Shown: positions 15,795 to 24,923, numbered from the stretch's first letter. The stretch: DNA of 64,000 nt from Rhodoplanes serenus (GCA_945893145.1 CAMDDZ010000007.1:34071-98070), one strand, 5' to 3'. Program-made: numbers and translations. Notes: generated by a model from the sequence alone, not told the origin.

Positions 15795-16295
15795 ATGAAG
15801 ACGGATCGGTTGTCTGCGCGCTTCCTGCCGGCAGTGGCGGTGTCCGCCATCGCGGCTCTCACGCTCGTCGGCGCTCAGCACGTCATGGCGCAGGAGTCGC
15901 GCTTCTGCTCGACGCTCGACCGCGTCATGCGGGACAAGCCGAACGATTTCGAAACTTTCAAGACCGGGGAGTATTACGACAGCACGAAGGAATGGGATGC
16001 CAGCATTGAGTTGCCACGGCTGCGCACCTGCCGGGTCGATATCGAGCTGAAGAACTACAATTGCTACACGGTCGGGTTGACCGCCACCGAGGCTAACCGC
16101 AGCGCTAGCGACCTCAAAGAAATCATCTCCGGTTGTCTCGGCACCAACCCCGGCGCGCCGCGCGTCAAAGAGGATTCCGAACGCACCCGCACTGTCTATG
16201 TGTGGCCGAAGAAGCGCGGCGCCGAGGTCGAGCTCGTGCTGCGTCTCGGCAAGCAGGAGCGGCCGCGCAACTCGGTGTTCGTGTACGTCCAGTAG
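15795..16295 (+). CDS. small secreted protein of unknown function
   Basis: 166 residues. A clear Sec signal peptide (basic MKTDRLSARF, hydrophobic core AVAVSAIAALTLVGA, cleavage after HVMA or AQ) is followed by a mature part of about 135 residues with four cysteines (FCSTLDR, RTCRVDI, YNCYTV, SGCLGT), which suggests two disulfides in the periplasm. I do not recognise the family. It stands alone between the HerA-like gene and tadA (convergent, 18-base gap). The 239-base stretch upstream shows no gene; it includes a short GAACCGCCGGTTC palindrome near 15579. Confidence 0.75.
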   Translation: MKTDRLSARFLPAVAVSAIAALTLVGAQHVMAQESRFCSTLDRVMRDKPNDFETFKTGEYYDSTKEWDASIELPRLRTCRVDIELKNYNCYTVGLTATEANRSASDLKEIISGCLGTNPGAPRVKEDSERTRTVYVWPKKRGAEVELVLRLGKQERPRNSVFVYVQ

Positions 16296-16313
16296 GCCTT
16301 GGGCTGAAGCAAT

Positions 16314-16757
16314 TTAACCCCGCCGCGCGGCGAAGAAGCCGCGCAGCAGGGCGGCCGCATCGCCCTCGTTGATCCCGCCATAGACCTCCGGCCTGTGATG
16401 ACAGGTCGGGGAGGTAAAGAAGCGCACACCATGCTCGACGGCGCCGCCCTTGGGATCGGGGGCGCCATAATAGAGTCGCCGGATGCGCGCGAACGAGATC
16501 GCCGCCGCGCACATGGCGCAGGGCTCGAGCGTCACGTACAGGTCGCAATCGGTCAGACGCTCGGAGCCCAGCGCTGCGGCGGCAGCGCGAATCGCCAGCA
16601 ATTCGGCGTGTGCGGTCGGGTCGTGGTCGCGCAGCGTGCGATTGCCGGCCTGCGCGATCACGGTGCCGTCGCGCACGATGGCGCAGCCGACCGGCACCTC
16701 GCTGGCGGCTTGCGCCGCGCGGGCCTCCTGCAAGGCCAGATCCATCAACGACGGCAT
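16314..16757 (-). CDS. tadA: tRNA-specific adenosine deaminase TadA
   Basis: 147-residue zinc-dependent deaminase that converts the wobble adenosine of tRNA-Arg(ACG) to inosine. The active site is visible: His50-Ala-Glu52 (HAE) and Pro79-Cys80 to Cys83 (PCAMC). The C-terminal part contains YYGAPDPKGGAVEHG and HHRPEVYGGI, the usual TadA ending. It is divergent from rluB across 76 bases. A guanine- or cytosine-deaminase relative is less likely given the TadA-type PDPKGGA segment. Confidence 0.92.
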   Translation of the reverse strand: MPSLMDLALQEARAAQAASEVPVGCAIVRDGTVIAQAGNRTLRDHDPTAHAELLAIRAAAAALGSERLTDCDLYVTLEPCAMCAAAISFARIRRLYYGAPDPKGGAVEHGVRFFTSPTCHHRPEVYGGINEGDAAALLRGFFAARRG

Positions 16758-16833
16758 CGCGTTTCTCGCGGTCCGGGCGCCGCACCGTATCCGCGACACG
16801 GACCGGCAACTCTGCTATCAGCCGCACCATAAC

Positions 16834-17952
16834 ATGACCCAGCACAGCGACGAGCCACGCCCGCACAGCGGCCGCAAATTTCGCGGCAAGCGGCTGCGTA
16901 CGTCATTGCCGCGGCCCGAGGCCCCGGCCGCGCCGTTGCCCGAGCGGAAAGCTGCCGAGCGCATCGCCAAGGTGATAGCGCGTGCAGGGGTGGCGTCGCG
17001 CCGCGAGGCGGAGGCTCTGATCGCTGCGGGCCGCGTTTCGGTCAACGGCGCGGCGATCTCTTCGCCGGCGCTCAACGTCACGCCGCAGGATCGCGTCGTG
17101 GTTGACGGCAAGCCGCTGCCGGGCCGCGAGCGGACGCGGCTGTTTTTGTTCCATAAGCCCAGCGGCCTCGTCACCACCAGCGTCGACACCCACGGCCGGC
17201 CGACCATCTTCGGCGCGCTGCCCAAGGACCTGCCGCGCCTCGTCAGCGTCGGCCGTCTCGACCTCAACACCGAGGGTCTGCTGCTGTTGACCAATGACGG
17301 TGGGCTCTCTCGCGCGCTCGAATTGCCGGCGACCGGCTGGCTGCGGCGCTATCGCGTTCGCGCCTTCGGCAAGATTACCCAGGATCGGCTCGACCGGCTG
17401 CGCAACGGCATCGAGGTGGACGGCGTCCACTATGGCGCGATCGAGGCCACGCTTGAACGCGAACAGGGCTCGAACGTGTGGCTCAGTTTTGCCATGCGCG
17501 AGGGCAAGAACCGCGAGATCAGGAACGTGCTGCGCGAGCTCGGGCTGCAAGTGAACCGGCTGATCCGCATTTCGTTCGGGCCGTTTCAACTGGGCGATCT
17601 GCCGGCGGGCGCGGTCGAGGAGGTCAAGACACGCACGCTGCGTGAGCAGCTCGGCGAGCGGCTTGCGGCGCAGGCGGGCGCCGATTTTTCCGCTCCGATT
17701 GTCGAGCGTGCACCGGCCGATCGGCCAGTGCAGCCGTCCTCCCGTCACGCCGAAACGCGAGTGGAGCAAGCTTCGAAGGGCGGCGCTTCAAAGGGCAGCG
17801 CTCCGAAAGGCCGCGGCCCGGGCCGTTCGTCCCCGGAGCGCGGCCGCGGCAAGCCGTTCGAGGCCCGCGATCGGCGGGCGGCTCAGGATGACGTCGAGAG
17901 GCCGCCGCGCGGGCGTCGTCACCGCAACGATCATCGCAAACGGGACCGCTGA
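16834..17952 (+). CDS. rluB: 23S rRNA pseudouridine synthase, RluB/RsuA family
   Basis: 372 residues. It has a basic N-terminal tail, an S4 RNA-binding domain from about residue 45 (RIAKVIARAGVASRREAEALI and GRVSVNG), and a catalytic domain with the family signature SVGRLDLNTEGLLLLTNDG, in which the Asp is catalytic, plus EGKNREIRNVL. The last 100 residues or so are a long basic, Gly/Ser/Arg-rich tail (KGGASKGSAPKGRGPGR and similar), common in rhizobial RluB and probably RNA-binding and disordered. RluB of E. coli modifies U2605 of 23S rRNA. The stop is followed at once by the rsmD ATG (TGAATG), so the two rRNA-modification genes are co-translated. Confidence 0.9.
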   Translation: MTQHSDEPRPHSGRKFRGKRLRTSLPRPEAPAAPLPERKAAERIAKVIARAGVASRREAEALIAAGRVSVNGAAISSPALNVTPQDRVVVDGKPLPGRERTRLFLFHKPSGLVTTSVDTHGRPTIFGALPKDLPRLVSVGRLDLNTEGLLLLTNDGGLSRALELPATGWLRRYRVRAFGKITQDRLDRLRNGIEVDGVHYGAIEATLEREQGSNVWLSFAMREGKNREIRNVLRELGLQVNRLIRISFGPFQLGDLPAGAVEEVKTRTLREQLGERLAAQAGADFSAPIVERAPADRPVQPSSRHAETRVEQASKGGASKGSAPKGRGPGRSSPERGRGKPFEARDRRAAQDDVERPPRGRRHRNDHRKRDR

Positions 17953-18513
17953 ATGCGCGTCGTCGGCGGCCGATTCGGCGGGCGCACGCTGAGCGCACCG
18001 AAGTCGCAGGCGATCCGCCCGACCGCCGATCGCCTGCGCGAAGCCGTGTTCAACGTGCTGGCACACGCCTACGGCGATCCGGTTGCGGGGGCGCGCGTGC
18101 TCGACCTGTTCGCCGGCACTGGCGCGTTCGGCATCGAAGCGATGTCGCGTGGGGCTGCGTTTGCGCTGTTCGTCGATGACGGCGCCGAGGCGAGGGCGCT
18201 GCTGCGCGGCAATGTCGAGACGCTCGGCCTCGGCGGCACCACCAAGGTCTATCGCCGTGACGCCACCAAGCTCGGGCCGGTTAGCCCGCTCGACCCGTTC
18301 GGGCTGGCCTTCCTCGATCCGCCCTATGGCGCGGGCCTTGCGGAGAAAGCGCTAACCTCCGCGCGCGACGGTGGCTGGCTCACGCCGGACGCGCTGATCG
18401 TGGTCGAGGAGGCTGCGGATGCCGGTTTCACGCCGCCCGTAGGCTTCGACGCGCTGGAGCGGCGCGACTATGGCGACACGCAGGTGACGTTCCTGCACGT
18501 TACTCCACGGTGA
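17953..18513 (+). CDS. rsmD: 16S rRNA (guanine(966)-N(2))-methyltransferase RsmD
   Basis: 186-residue SAM-dependent methyltransferase. It starts MRVVGGRFGGRTLSAP and has IRPTADRLREAVFNVL, SAM-binding motif I VLDLFAGTGAFGIEAMSRG, and the catalytic DPPY tetrad at residues 122-125. Length and layout match RsmD. It is coupled to rluB without a gap. Its 3' end overlaps the 3' end of the convergent Bug-receptor gene by 14 bases. Confidence 0.93.
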   Translation: MRVVGGRFGGRTLSAPKSQAIRPTADRLREAVFNVLAHAYGDPVAGARVLDLFAGTGAFGIEAMSRGAAFALFVDDGAEARALLRGNVETLGLGGTTKVYRRDATKLGPVSPLDPFGLAFLDPPYGAGLAEKALTSARDGGWLTPDALIVVEEAADAGFTPPVGFDALERRDYGDTQVTFLHVTPR

Positions 18514-19474
18514 TGCCGGCGGCCTTGATCACCTTGCCCCAGCGTTCGATGTCGGCGCGCAGGAACGTGCTGAAATAGGCCCCGGTGCGCTGGTTGGGCG
18601 GCAGGATTTCGAGGCCGAGGTCTTCCAGTTTCTTGCGGATTTCGGGCCGCGCCACCATCGTCTCGATCGCCCGGTGCAGCTTGTCGATGATCGGTTGCGG
18701 CGTGCCCTTTGGCAAAAAGAAGCCGTTCCACACCGTCGCTTCGACGCCTGGCAGCCCCTGCTCACCGGTGGTGGCAAGGTTCGGGATGATCGAGGCGCGG
18801 CGCGGCGCCATTACGGCGATGCCCTTCACGGTGCCTTGCGTAGCTTGCGCTGCGCCGCTTTGGATCGTGGTGCACATGTAATCGATGCGGTCGGCGATCA
18901 CGTCCTGCAACGCCGGGCCTTCGCCGCGATACGGCACGTGCGTGATGTCGACGCCCAGCGTGAAGTTCAAAAGCGCGCAGGGCAGGTGGGTGCCCGAGCC
19001 GACGCCGGCGGAGGCGTACTGCATCGTCTTTTGGTTCGCCTTCATGTAGGCGATCAGCTCTTGCAGGTTGTTCACCGGCAGGCCCTTGCGGGCGAGCAGG
19101 ATGCGCGGCGATTCCGTCACCATCGCGACGGCCTCGAAATCCTCGGCGGAATCGAAGGGACGCTTCTTGTAGAGCGACTGGCTGTAGACGTGGGTGCCGC
19201 TGTTGCCGATCAGGAACGTGTAGCCGTCGGGCGCCGCCTTGGCGACGCGCGCGCTGCCCACCGTGCCGGCCGCGGCGCCGATGTTTTCGATCACCACCGT
19301 CTGGCCGAGCGCTTCACCGATTGCGAGCGCCTGCAGGCGGGCGCTGGCGTCGATGCCGCCGCCCGGCGCGAACGGCACCACCAGCGTGATCGGCCGTGTC
19401 GGCCAGTCCTGGGCAGCGACGGGGGTCGCGACAGCCGTCAGCGCGGCGAGCGCCACAATTCCAAGATTCTTCAC
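18500..19474 (-). CDS. Bug-family (tripartite tricarboxylate) substrate-binding protein, copy 1
   Basis: 324 residues starting at a GTG. Sec signal peptide KNLGIVALAALTAVATPVAAQ, then the mature start DWPTRPITLVVPFAPGGGID that defines Bug (TctC-like) receptors, which bind carboxylates in the periplasm through a conserved Asp and water network. Other family blocks are RVAKAAPDGYTFLIGNSGTH, GVGSGTHLPC and HVPYRGEGPALQDVIADRIDY. It is the downstream gene of three tandem Bug genes. No TctA/TctB membrane partners are encoded in this window, so it is an orphan receptor; ligand unknown. Confidence 0.93.
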   Translation of the reverse strand: MKNLGIVALAALTAVATPVAAQDWPTRPITLVVPFAPGGGIDASARLQALAIGEALGQTVVIENIGAAAGTVGSARVAKAAPDGYTFLIGNSGTHVYSQSLYKKRPFDSAEDFEAVAMVTESPRILLARKGLPVNNLQELIAYMKANQKTMQYASAGVGSGTHLPCALLNFTLGVDITHVPYRGEGPALQDVIADRIDYMCTTIQSGAAQATQGTVKGIAVMAPRRASIIPNLATTGEQGLPGVEATVWNGFFLPKGTPQPIIDKLHRAIETMVARPEIRKKLEDLGLEILPPNQRTGAYFSTFLRADIERWGKVIKAAGITVE

Positions 19475-19485
19475 TCTGAGTCTCC

Positions 19486-20466
19486 CTATTCGATTTGTAC
19501 GCCGCTCGCCTTGATCGCCGAGCCCCAGCGCTCGATTTCGGTCTTGAGGAACTGGTTGAGATATTCCGGCGAGCGGCGGTCCGGCGCGATGTTCGTGACG
19601 CCGAGCATCTTATACCGCGCCTGCACGGCCGGCGTGTCGAGCGCACCGCTGATGGCCTTGGCGAGCTTGTCGACCGCGACTTTCGACGTGCCCTTGGGGA
19701 ACGAGAACGCGCCCCAGGCGCCGCAGTCGATACCCTTCAATCCCTGCGAGTCGGATGTCGGCACGTCCTCCAGGCCGGGGCCTGGCTCCGATCCCATGGT
19801 CGCCAAGACCTTTACGGTGTGGCTGCGAATCTGCGGGATCGCGGTCGAGATCTGCTCGAACATGTAATCGAGGCGGCCGGCCAAGAGATCCTGCATCGCC
19901 GGACCGGCGCCGCGATATGGCACGTGCGTCGCCTTGGCGCCCGTCGCCTGATCGAACAGGATGGCGCAGACGTGGCCGCCCGAGCCGACGCCGGGCGAGC
20001 CGTACTGCATCTTGTCACCGTTGGCTTTCACGTAAGCGACGAAATCGCGGAAGTTGTCGGCCGGAAAATCCTTGCGCACGATCAGCACGCGCGCCGAGTC
20101 GTTGTGCAATGCGACGTGCTCGAAATCGGTGACGGGGTTGTAGAGCTGGCGCTTGTAGAGCGCCGGGTTCTGGGCCAGCACGGCGCTGCCGGACAACAGC
20201 AAGGTGTAGCCGTCGGGTGCCGCCTTGGCGACGCGCGCCGCGCCGGTCGAGCCGCCGGCGCCGCCGACGTTCTCGATGATGAGCTGCTGGCCGAGGATTT
20301 CGCTCATCCGCGCCGTTACGATGCGGGCGACGGTGTCGACCGGTCCGCCGGCTGCCCAGGGCACGTTCACGGTGATCGGGCGGCTCGGCCAGTCCTCGGC
20401 GGAAGCCGGACCTGCAAGGCCTCCCAATGCGGCTGCGAGAACAAATCCGAACACGGTTTTGCGCAT
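19486..20466 (-). CDS. Bug-family (tripartite tricarboxylate) substrate-binding protein, copy 2
   Basis: 326 residues with Sec signal MRKTVFGFVLAAALGGLAGPASA and the mature start EDWPSRPITVNVPWAAGGPVD. Shared blocks are RVAKAAPDGYTLLLSGSAVL, GVGSGGHVCAILFDQATGAKATHVPYRGAGPAMQDLL and the C-terminal RSPEYLNQFLKTEIERWG. It lies 11 bases upstream of copy 1 and likely shares its transcript. The ligand-pocket region differs clearly from the neighbouring copies (VPWAAGGPVD against VPFAPGGGID), so the tandem genes are probably old duplicates with different ligands. Confidence 0.93.
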   Translation of the reverse strand: MRKTVFGFVLAAALGGLAGPASAEDWPSRPITVNVPWAAGGPVDTVARIVTARMSEILGQQLIIENVGGAGGSTGAARVAKAAPDGYTLLLSGSAVLAQNPALYKRQLYNPVTDFEHVALHNDSARVLIVRKDFPADNFRDFVAYVKANGDKMQYGSPGVGSGGHVCAILFDQATGAKATHVPYRGAGPAMQDLLAGRLDYMFEQISTAIPQIRSHTVKVLATMGSEPGPGLEDVPTSDSQGLKGIDCGAWGAFSFPKGTSKVAVDKLAKAISGALDTPAVQARYKMLGVTNIAPDRRSPEYLNQFLKTEIERWGSAIKASGVQIE

Positions 20467-20554
20467 GGCGGTCTCCTGTATTGTGACGGAGACTTGCCGC
20501 CGCCGGGATCGAGGTCAAGCGGCGCTATTGCCGCGCCGGCATGCCTGCGGACTA

Positions 20555-21535
20555 TCATTCGATGAGGAGGCCGCTGGCCTTGATCGGGCCCTCGTATTTC
20601 TTGATCTCGTCCTCGACGAATTTCGCCGCGTAGGCCGGGCTGCGGCGGTCTTTCGCGGGAATGTCGATGCCGAGCGCGTGCAGCCGTTTGATCGTCTCGG
20701 GCGAATCGAGCGCCTCGCTGATCGTGGCATTGAGCTTGCGAACGATCGGCTCAGGCGTGCCCTTGGGCAGGAAGATGACGTTCCAGCTTCCGGCGTCGAA
20801 GCCCGTCATGCCCTGCTCCTGCGCGGTGGCCAGATTGGGCATCAGCGGAGCGCGCCGCGCCGCCAAAAGCGCCAGCGCCTTGATCGACTGGTCGCGCACC
20901 TGCGGATAGGCGCTGGTGATGATGTTGCAGCTGTAGTCGATGCGTCCGGCGAGCAGATCCTGCATGGCCGGATTGCCACCGCGATAGGGGATGTGCGATG
21001 CGTCGACGCCGGCCGACGCGTTGAACAGCACACAGCCCATGTGAATGGCGGAGCCGACGCCTGCCGAGCCGAACTTCAGCGCACCAGGATGTGTCTTGGC
21101 GTAGGCGATGAACTCCTGGAGATTGGTAGCCGGAAAATCCTTGCGCGTGACCAGGAGCAGCGGCGTTTCGGCGGTCAGAATGACCGGCTCGAACTCGGCC
21201 ATGACATTGTAAGCCGGATGTTTGTAGAGCCACTGGTTTTGCGCATGCGTGCCGACGCTGCCGAGCACGAATTGGTAGCCATCGGGCGTAGCCTTGGCGA
21301 TGCGGTTCGCGCCGGTCATGCCGCCCGCGCCGCCGACATTCTCGATCACGACTTGCTGGCCGAGGATTTCAGCCATGCGTGCGCCGAGCGCGCGGCCGAG
21401 CAGATCGACCGCGCCTCCAGCGGCAAACGGCACCACCATGGTCACGGGGCGGTTGGGCCAATCCTGCTGCGCCTGCGATGGCGCGACGGACAAAAGCAGG
21501 CCAAGCGAAGTGAGGGCGGACAGCGTGCGTGACAT
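20555..21535 (-). CDS. Bug-family (tripartite tricarboxylate) substrate-binding protein, copy 3
   Basis: 326 residues from the ATG at 21535, which gives a proper Sec signal (SRTLSALTSLGLLLSVAPSQA); an upstream in-frame ATG would bury it. Mature start QQDWPNRPVTMVVPFAAGGAVD, then RIAKATPDGYQFVLGSVGTHAQN, GVGSAIHMGCVLFNASAGVDASHIPYRGGNPAMQDLL, and the end RSPAYAAKFVEDEIKKYEGPIKASGLLIE. First gene of the three-gene Bug run, 88 bases upstream of copy 2. The 119-base region to the divergent gene at 21655 should hold its promoter. Orphan receptor; no membrane partner nearby. Confidence 0.93.
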   Translation of the reverse strand: MSRTLSALTSLGLLLSVAPSQAQQDWPNRPVTMVVPFAAGGAVDLLGRALGARMAEILGQQVVIENVGGAGGMTGANRIAKATPDGYQFVLGSVGTHAQNQWLYKHPAYNVMAEFEPVILTAETPLLLVTRKDFPATNLQEFIAYAKTHPGALKFGSAGVGSAIHMGCVLFNASAGVDASHIPYRGGNPAMQDLLAGRIDYSCNIITSAYPQVRDQSIKALALLAARRAPLMPNLATAQEQGMTGFDAGSWNVIFLPKGTPEPIVRKLNATISEALDSPETIKRLHALGIDIPAKDRRSPAYAAKFVEDEIKKYEGPIKASGLLIE

Positions 21536-21654
21536 GGCGATCTCCCAATGCGGGCGTAGGCTAGGGCGTGAACCCATGAACACGCAACCACAGCCTTCAC
21601 ATCCGTAGTGATTGACCCAAAGCGGGCACTATCCCAACGTGAGCACACACAGAG

Positions 21655-22563
21655 ATGATCACCCTCACCAAAGTTCGCGAACTTAACCTTTCAGCCGCGA
21701 CTGCGGGGCGCCCCTTGCATTTGAGTGCCGCAAGCGGGCTCGCGTGCCTTAACTCTTTCAACTACGTCGTTGCTGACGACGAACTTCACCTCGGCGTGTT
21801 TCGCGCCAACTCCAGCGAACCCGGTCATCTGATTCGGTTGTTCGGTGGCGAGCTGCCCGCTTCCAAAGCCGACCGCAAGAAGCAAAAGCCCGACTTGGAA
21901 GCGCTCACGCTGCTTCCTGCTTACGGGGATTACCCTCACGGCGCGCTTTTGGCGCTCGGCTCCGGCTCCAGGCCCAATCGGCGCTTGGGCGCTTTGCTCG
22001 GACTGGACGCGCAAGGCGCTGTGCGCGGGTCACCGCAGGTCGTCGATCTTTCGCCAATTCTTGCCCCCCTCGACGACGAGTTCCCTGCGCTCAACATCGA
22101 AGGCGCTGTCGTGAGCGGCGGCGAGCTGCGATTGTTCCAGCGCGGAAATAAACGCCATGTCGATAACGCTGTCATACGATTTCCACTTTCGGCTTTGCTC
22201 GACACGTTGAGCTCCGAGAATACCGGCGCGATCAAGCCATCAGCCATCGCTACATTCGACCTTGGGCAGATCGATGGAATTCCGCTCTGCTTCACCGACG
22301 CAGCGGCTTTGCCGGATGGCGCAATGGTGTTTACAGCTGTCGCGGAAGATACCGACGACGCCTACAACGATGGAGCTTGTGTTGGCGCAGCCATCGGAAT
22401 CGCGGACCACAAACTGCGCTGCCTGCATCGGCTGGAGCGGCCCTATAAGGTCGAAGGTGTGGATGCCCGAATGGAAGGCGATGTCGTAAGTCTTTTGCTT
22501 GTGACCGATGCCGACGACGCCGATACCCCGGCAGTCCTGTTCTCAGCGACCATCCCACGATGA
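21655..22563 (+). CDS. conserved-looking protein of unknown function, lower GC
   Basis: 302 residues, no signal peptide, no membrane segment. The sequence is rich in short beta-strand-like stretches with Asp and Gly turns (ALLALGSGSRPNRRLGALLGLD, NIEGAVVSGGELRLFQRGNKRH, HRLERPYKVEGVDARME), suggestive of a beta-propeller such as phytase-like or DUF6929-type proteins. The EGV/EGA plus LALGSGS pattern is the main hint, and I cannot name the family with confidence. Codon and base composition are visibly less GC-rich than in the flanking genes (for example its first 100 bases), which suggests acquisition by transfer. It is monocistronic, divergent from the Bug cluster and convergent with mutL. Confidence 0.75.
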   Translation: MITLTKVRELNLSAATAGRPLHLSAASGLACLNSFNYVVADDELHLGVFRANSSEPGHLIRLFGGELPASKADRKKQKPDLEALTLLPAYGDYPHGALLALGSGSRPNRRLGALLGLDAQGAVRGSPQVVDLSPILAPLDDEFPALNIEGAVVSGGELRLFQRGNKRHVDNAVIRFPLSALLDTLSSENTGAIKPSAIATFDLGQIDGIPLCFTDAAALPDGAMVFTAVAEDTDDAYNDGACVGAAIGIADHKLRCLHRLERPYKVEGVDARMEGDVVSLLLVTDADDADTPAVLFSATIPR

Positions 22564-22603
22564 CCCGAATTTATGAATCCACGCCCTGCACGGCACGACG
22601 GAA

Positions 22604-24421
22604 TCACCGCCTGCCAAAGAGTCGCTCGATGTCGGTGAGCTTGAGCTCGACATAGGTCGGCCGGCCGTGGTTGCACTGGCCGGAGTTCGGCGTTGCTTCC
22701 ATCTCGCGCAGCAGCGCGTTCATTTCCTCGGCTTTCAGCCGCCGGCCGGCGCGCACCGAGCCGTAGCACGCCATGGTGGCGGCGACGTGCAGGAGGCGCC
22801 GCTCGAGCGGCAGCGTCTCGTCCCATTCCGCCATGTGCTCGGCGAGATCGCGCAGCAGCGCCGCGGCATCGATTTCGCCCAACATGGACGGCGTCTCGCG
22901 CACCGCAACCGCGCCAGGCCCGAACGACTCGATTGCAAGGCCGTAGCGCACCAGCTCCGCCGCGCGGGCGACGAGACGTTCGGCGTCCGCCTCGTCGAGC
23001 TCGACGATGTCCGGAATGAGCAGGATCTGCCGCGCCACGCCGCGCTCGCCGAGTGAGGCCTTCATGCGCTCGTAGACGAGGCGCTCGTGCGCGGCGTGCT
23101 GATCGACGATGACGAGGCCGTCGCGGGTCTGCGCCACGATGTAGGTGTCGTGGACCTGGGCGCGGGCGGCGCCGAGCGGACGGTCGAGCGCGTCGGGTGT
23201 GGGCTCGATCGTTTCGACCCGCGCCGCAACCGCAGCACCGCCGACGTCGAAGGCGGCTTGCGCTGCTTCTGCGAAGCCTGAGCCCGTGCTCCAGGCCGCG
23301 ACCCCGCCGGGTGGCGGGAACGGCCGCGATGGCGAGTTCCGCCAGTCGAATCCGCCGCGCCGGGGCAGGGTGGCCGGACGGAAGGCCGCGATGGTGGCGC
23401 TGCCGCCGGTGGTCGAGGCGCGCTGCGCGCCGCGCGCCAGCCCGTCCTTGAGCGCGTGCAGCAGCAGCGCGCGCACCAGGCCGGAGTCGCGGAAGCGCAC
23501 CTCGGTCTTGGCGGGATGCACGTTCACGTCCACCTCGCGCGGCGGCAGCGTGACGAACAGCGCGACCAACGGATGACGGTCGCGCGGCAGATAATCCGCA
23601 TAGGCCGCGCGCACGATGCCGAGCATGAGCTTGTCGCGCACCGGCCGGCCGTTCACAAAGAGATACTGCCCGAGCGCGTTGGCGCGGCTGAGCGTCGGCA
23701 GTGCGGCGTAGCCTTCGACAACGACGCCGTCGCGCTCGGCGCCGACCTCGATGGCGTTGGCGCGGAACTCAAGGCCGAGCACGTCGGCGAGGCGCGCGAG
23801 ACGCCCGGCCGCGCCCGGCAGCGCCGCGGCCCAAGTCACCGGCATGCGTTCCTCGCCCGCCAGCGTGAAGGCGACGTCCGGGCGGCTCATCGCCAGCCGC
23901 CGCACCACTTCGCGCACGGCTTCCGCCTCGGTGCGGTCGCTCTTGAGGAACTTCAGTCGGGCTGGCGTGGCGTAGAACAGGTCCTGCACCTCGACGCGGG
24001 TGCCTTCCGAAAGCGCCGCGGGCTTGGCCTGCTGTTTGTCGCCGGCATCGACGGTCAGCGCCCAGGCGTGCGGCTCGCTGGCATGTCGCGTCGTGATCGT
24101 CAGGCGGGCGACCGCGCCGATCGACGGCAGGGCCTCGCCGCGGAAGCCCAGCGTCTTGATTTGCAAAAGGTCGTCGCCGTCGAGCTTGGAGGTGGCGTGC
24201 CGGTCGACCGCTAGCTCAAGGTCGCCGCGCGTCATGCCGGCGCCGTCATCGCTGACGCGGATCAGCCGCCGCCCGCCGCCGTCGGTGACGATCTCGATGC
24301 GGCTCGCGCCGGCATCGAGGGCGTTCTCGGCAAGCTCCTTGACCACGCTCGCAGGCCGTTCGACCACTTCGCCGGCGGCGATGCGGTTGACGAGGGTCTC
24401 TGGCAACTGGCGGACGGGCAT
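22604..24421 (-). CDS. mutL: DNA mismatch repair protein MutL
   Basis: 605 residues. The N-terminal GHKL ATPase has ENALDAGASRIEI (Mg/ATP-binding Asn), DDGAGM and TLGFRGEALPSIG. After a Pro-rich linker near residues 330-400, the C-terminal dimerisation domain contains DQHAAHERLVYE, the DQHA(x)2E(x)4E metal site of MutL endonucleases, and ARQILLIP, which resembles a beta-clamp-binding QxL(I/V)P motif. The usual C-terminal CPHGRP is CNHGRP here. The protein should therefore nick DNA itself, as expected in a lineage lacking MutH. It is 79 bases downstream of arfB on the same strand. Confidence 0.96.
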   Translation of the reverse strand: MPVRQLPETLVNRIAAGEVVERPASVVKELAENALDAGASRIEIVTDGGGRRLIRVSDDGAGMTRGDLELAVDRHATSKLDGDDLLQIKTLGFRGEALPSIGAVARLTITTRHASEPHAWALTVDAGDKQQAKPAALSEGTRVEVQDLFYATPARLKFLKSDRTEAEAVREVVRRLAMSRPDVAFTLAGEERMPVTWAAALPGAAGRLARLADVLGLEFRANAIEVGAERDGVVVEGYAALPTLSRANALGQYLFVNGRPVRDKLMLGIVRAAYADYLPRDRHPLVALFVTLPPREVDVNVHPAKTEVRFRDSGLVRALLLHALKDGLARGAQRASTTGGSATIAAFRPATLPRRGGFDWRNSPSRPFPPPGGVAAWSTGSGFAEAAQAAFDVGGAAVAARVETIEPTPDALDRPLGAARAQVHDTYIVAQTRDGLVIVDQHAAHERLVYERMKASLGERGVARQILLIPDIVELDEADAERLVARAAELVRYGLAIESFGPGAVAVRETPSMLGEIDAAALLRDLAEHMAEWDETLPLERRLLHVAATMACYGSVRAGRRLKAEEMNALLREMEATPNSGQCNHGRPTYVELKLTDIERLFGRR

Positions 24422-24500
24422 TGTGTAGCCTGATTCGGATCAGCCTCGAATCTACCGGTGCATTGCGGCGGTCACGAGGGCCGCGGCGGTGCTGTTCCCG

Positions 24501-24923
24501 CTATTCGAACGACGGCTTGTCCTGGCGCAGCCGCTTGATGCCGGAGCGGCGCTTCTTGGTATCGAGGCGTTCGCGCCTCGATGCGCGTGTCGGCTTGGTT
24601 GGCCGGCGCGGGATTGGCGCGACCGCAGCCTCTTTAATCAACGCGACCAGGCGGTCTTGCGCCTCCGCGCGGTTGCGCTCCTGGGTGCGGTGAGTTTGCG
24701 CGATCAGCACCAACACACCGTCCTTGGTGATGCGCTTGCCGGCGAGCTGCATCAGCCGAATGGCCACGTCGTTCGGCAGCGATGGCGAACGACGCACGTC
24801 GAACCGAAGCTGCACCGCGGTTGAAAGCTTGTTGACGTTCTGTCCGCCCGGGCCGGACGAGCGCACGAAGCTTTCCTCAAGCTCGCTCTCGTCGATGCTG
24901 ATGGTGTCGGTGATGCGGATCAT
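24501..24923 (-). CDS. arfB: alternative ribosome-rescue factor ArfB (peptidyl-tRNA hydrolase)
   Basis: 140 residues. Class I release-factor-like catalytic domain with the GGQ motif at residues 26-28 in RSSGPGGQNVNK, followed by the helical QTHRTQERNRAEA segment and a strongly basic C-terminal tail (RASRRERLDTKKRRSGIKRLRQDK) that occupies the empty mRNA channel of stalled ribosomes. Length equals E. coli YaeJ/ArfB. The start at 24923 lies 11 bases after pgi, so it is probably co-transcribed with it. Confidence 0.94.
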   Translation of the reverse strand: MIRITDTISIDESELEESFVRSSGPGGQNVNKLSTAVQLRFDVRRSPSLPNDVAIRLMQLAGKRITKDGVLVLIAQTHRTQERNRAEAQDRLVALIKEAAVAPIPRRPTKPTRASRRERLDTKKRRSGIKRLRQDKPSFE

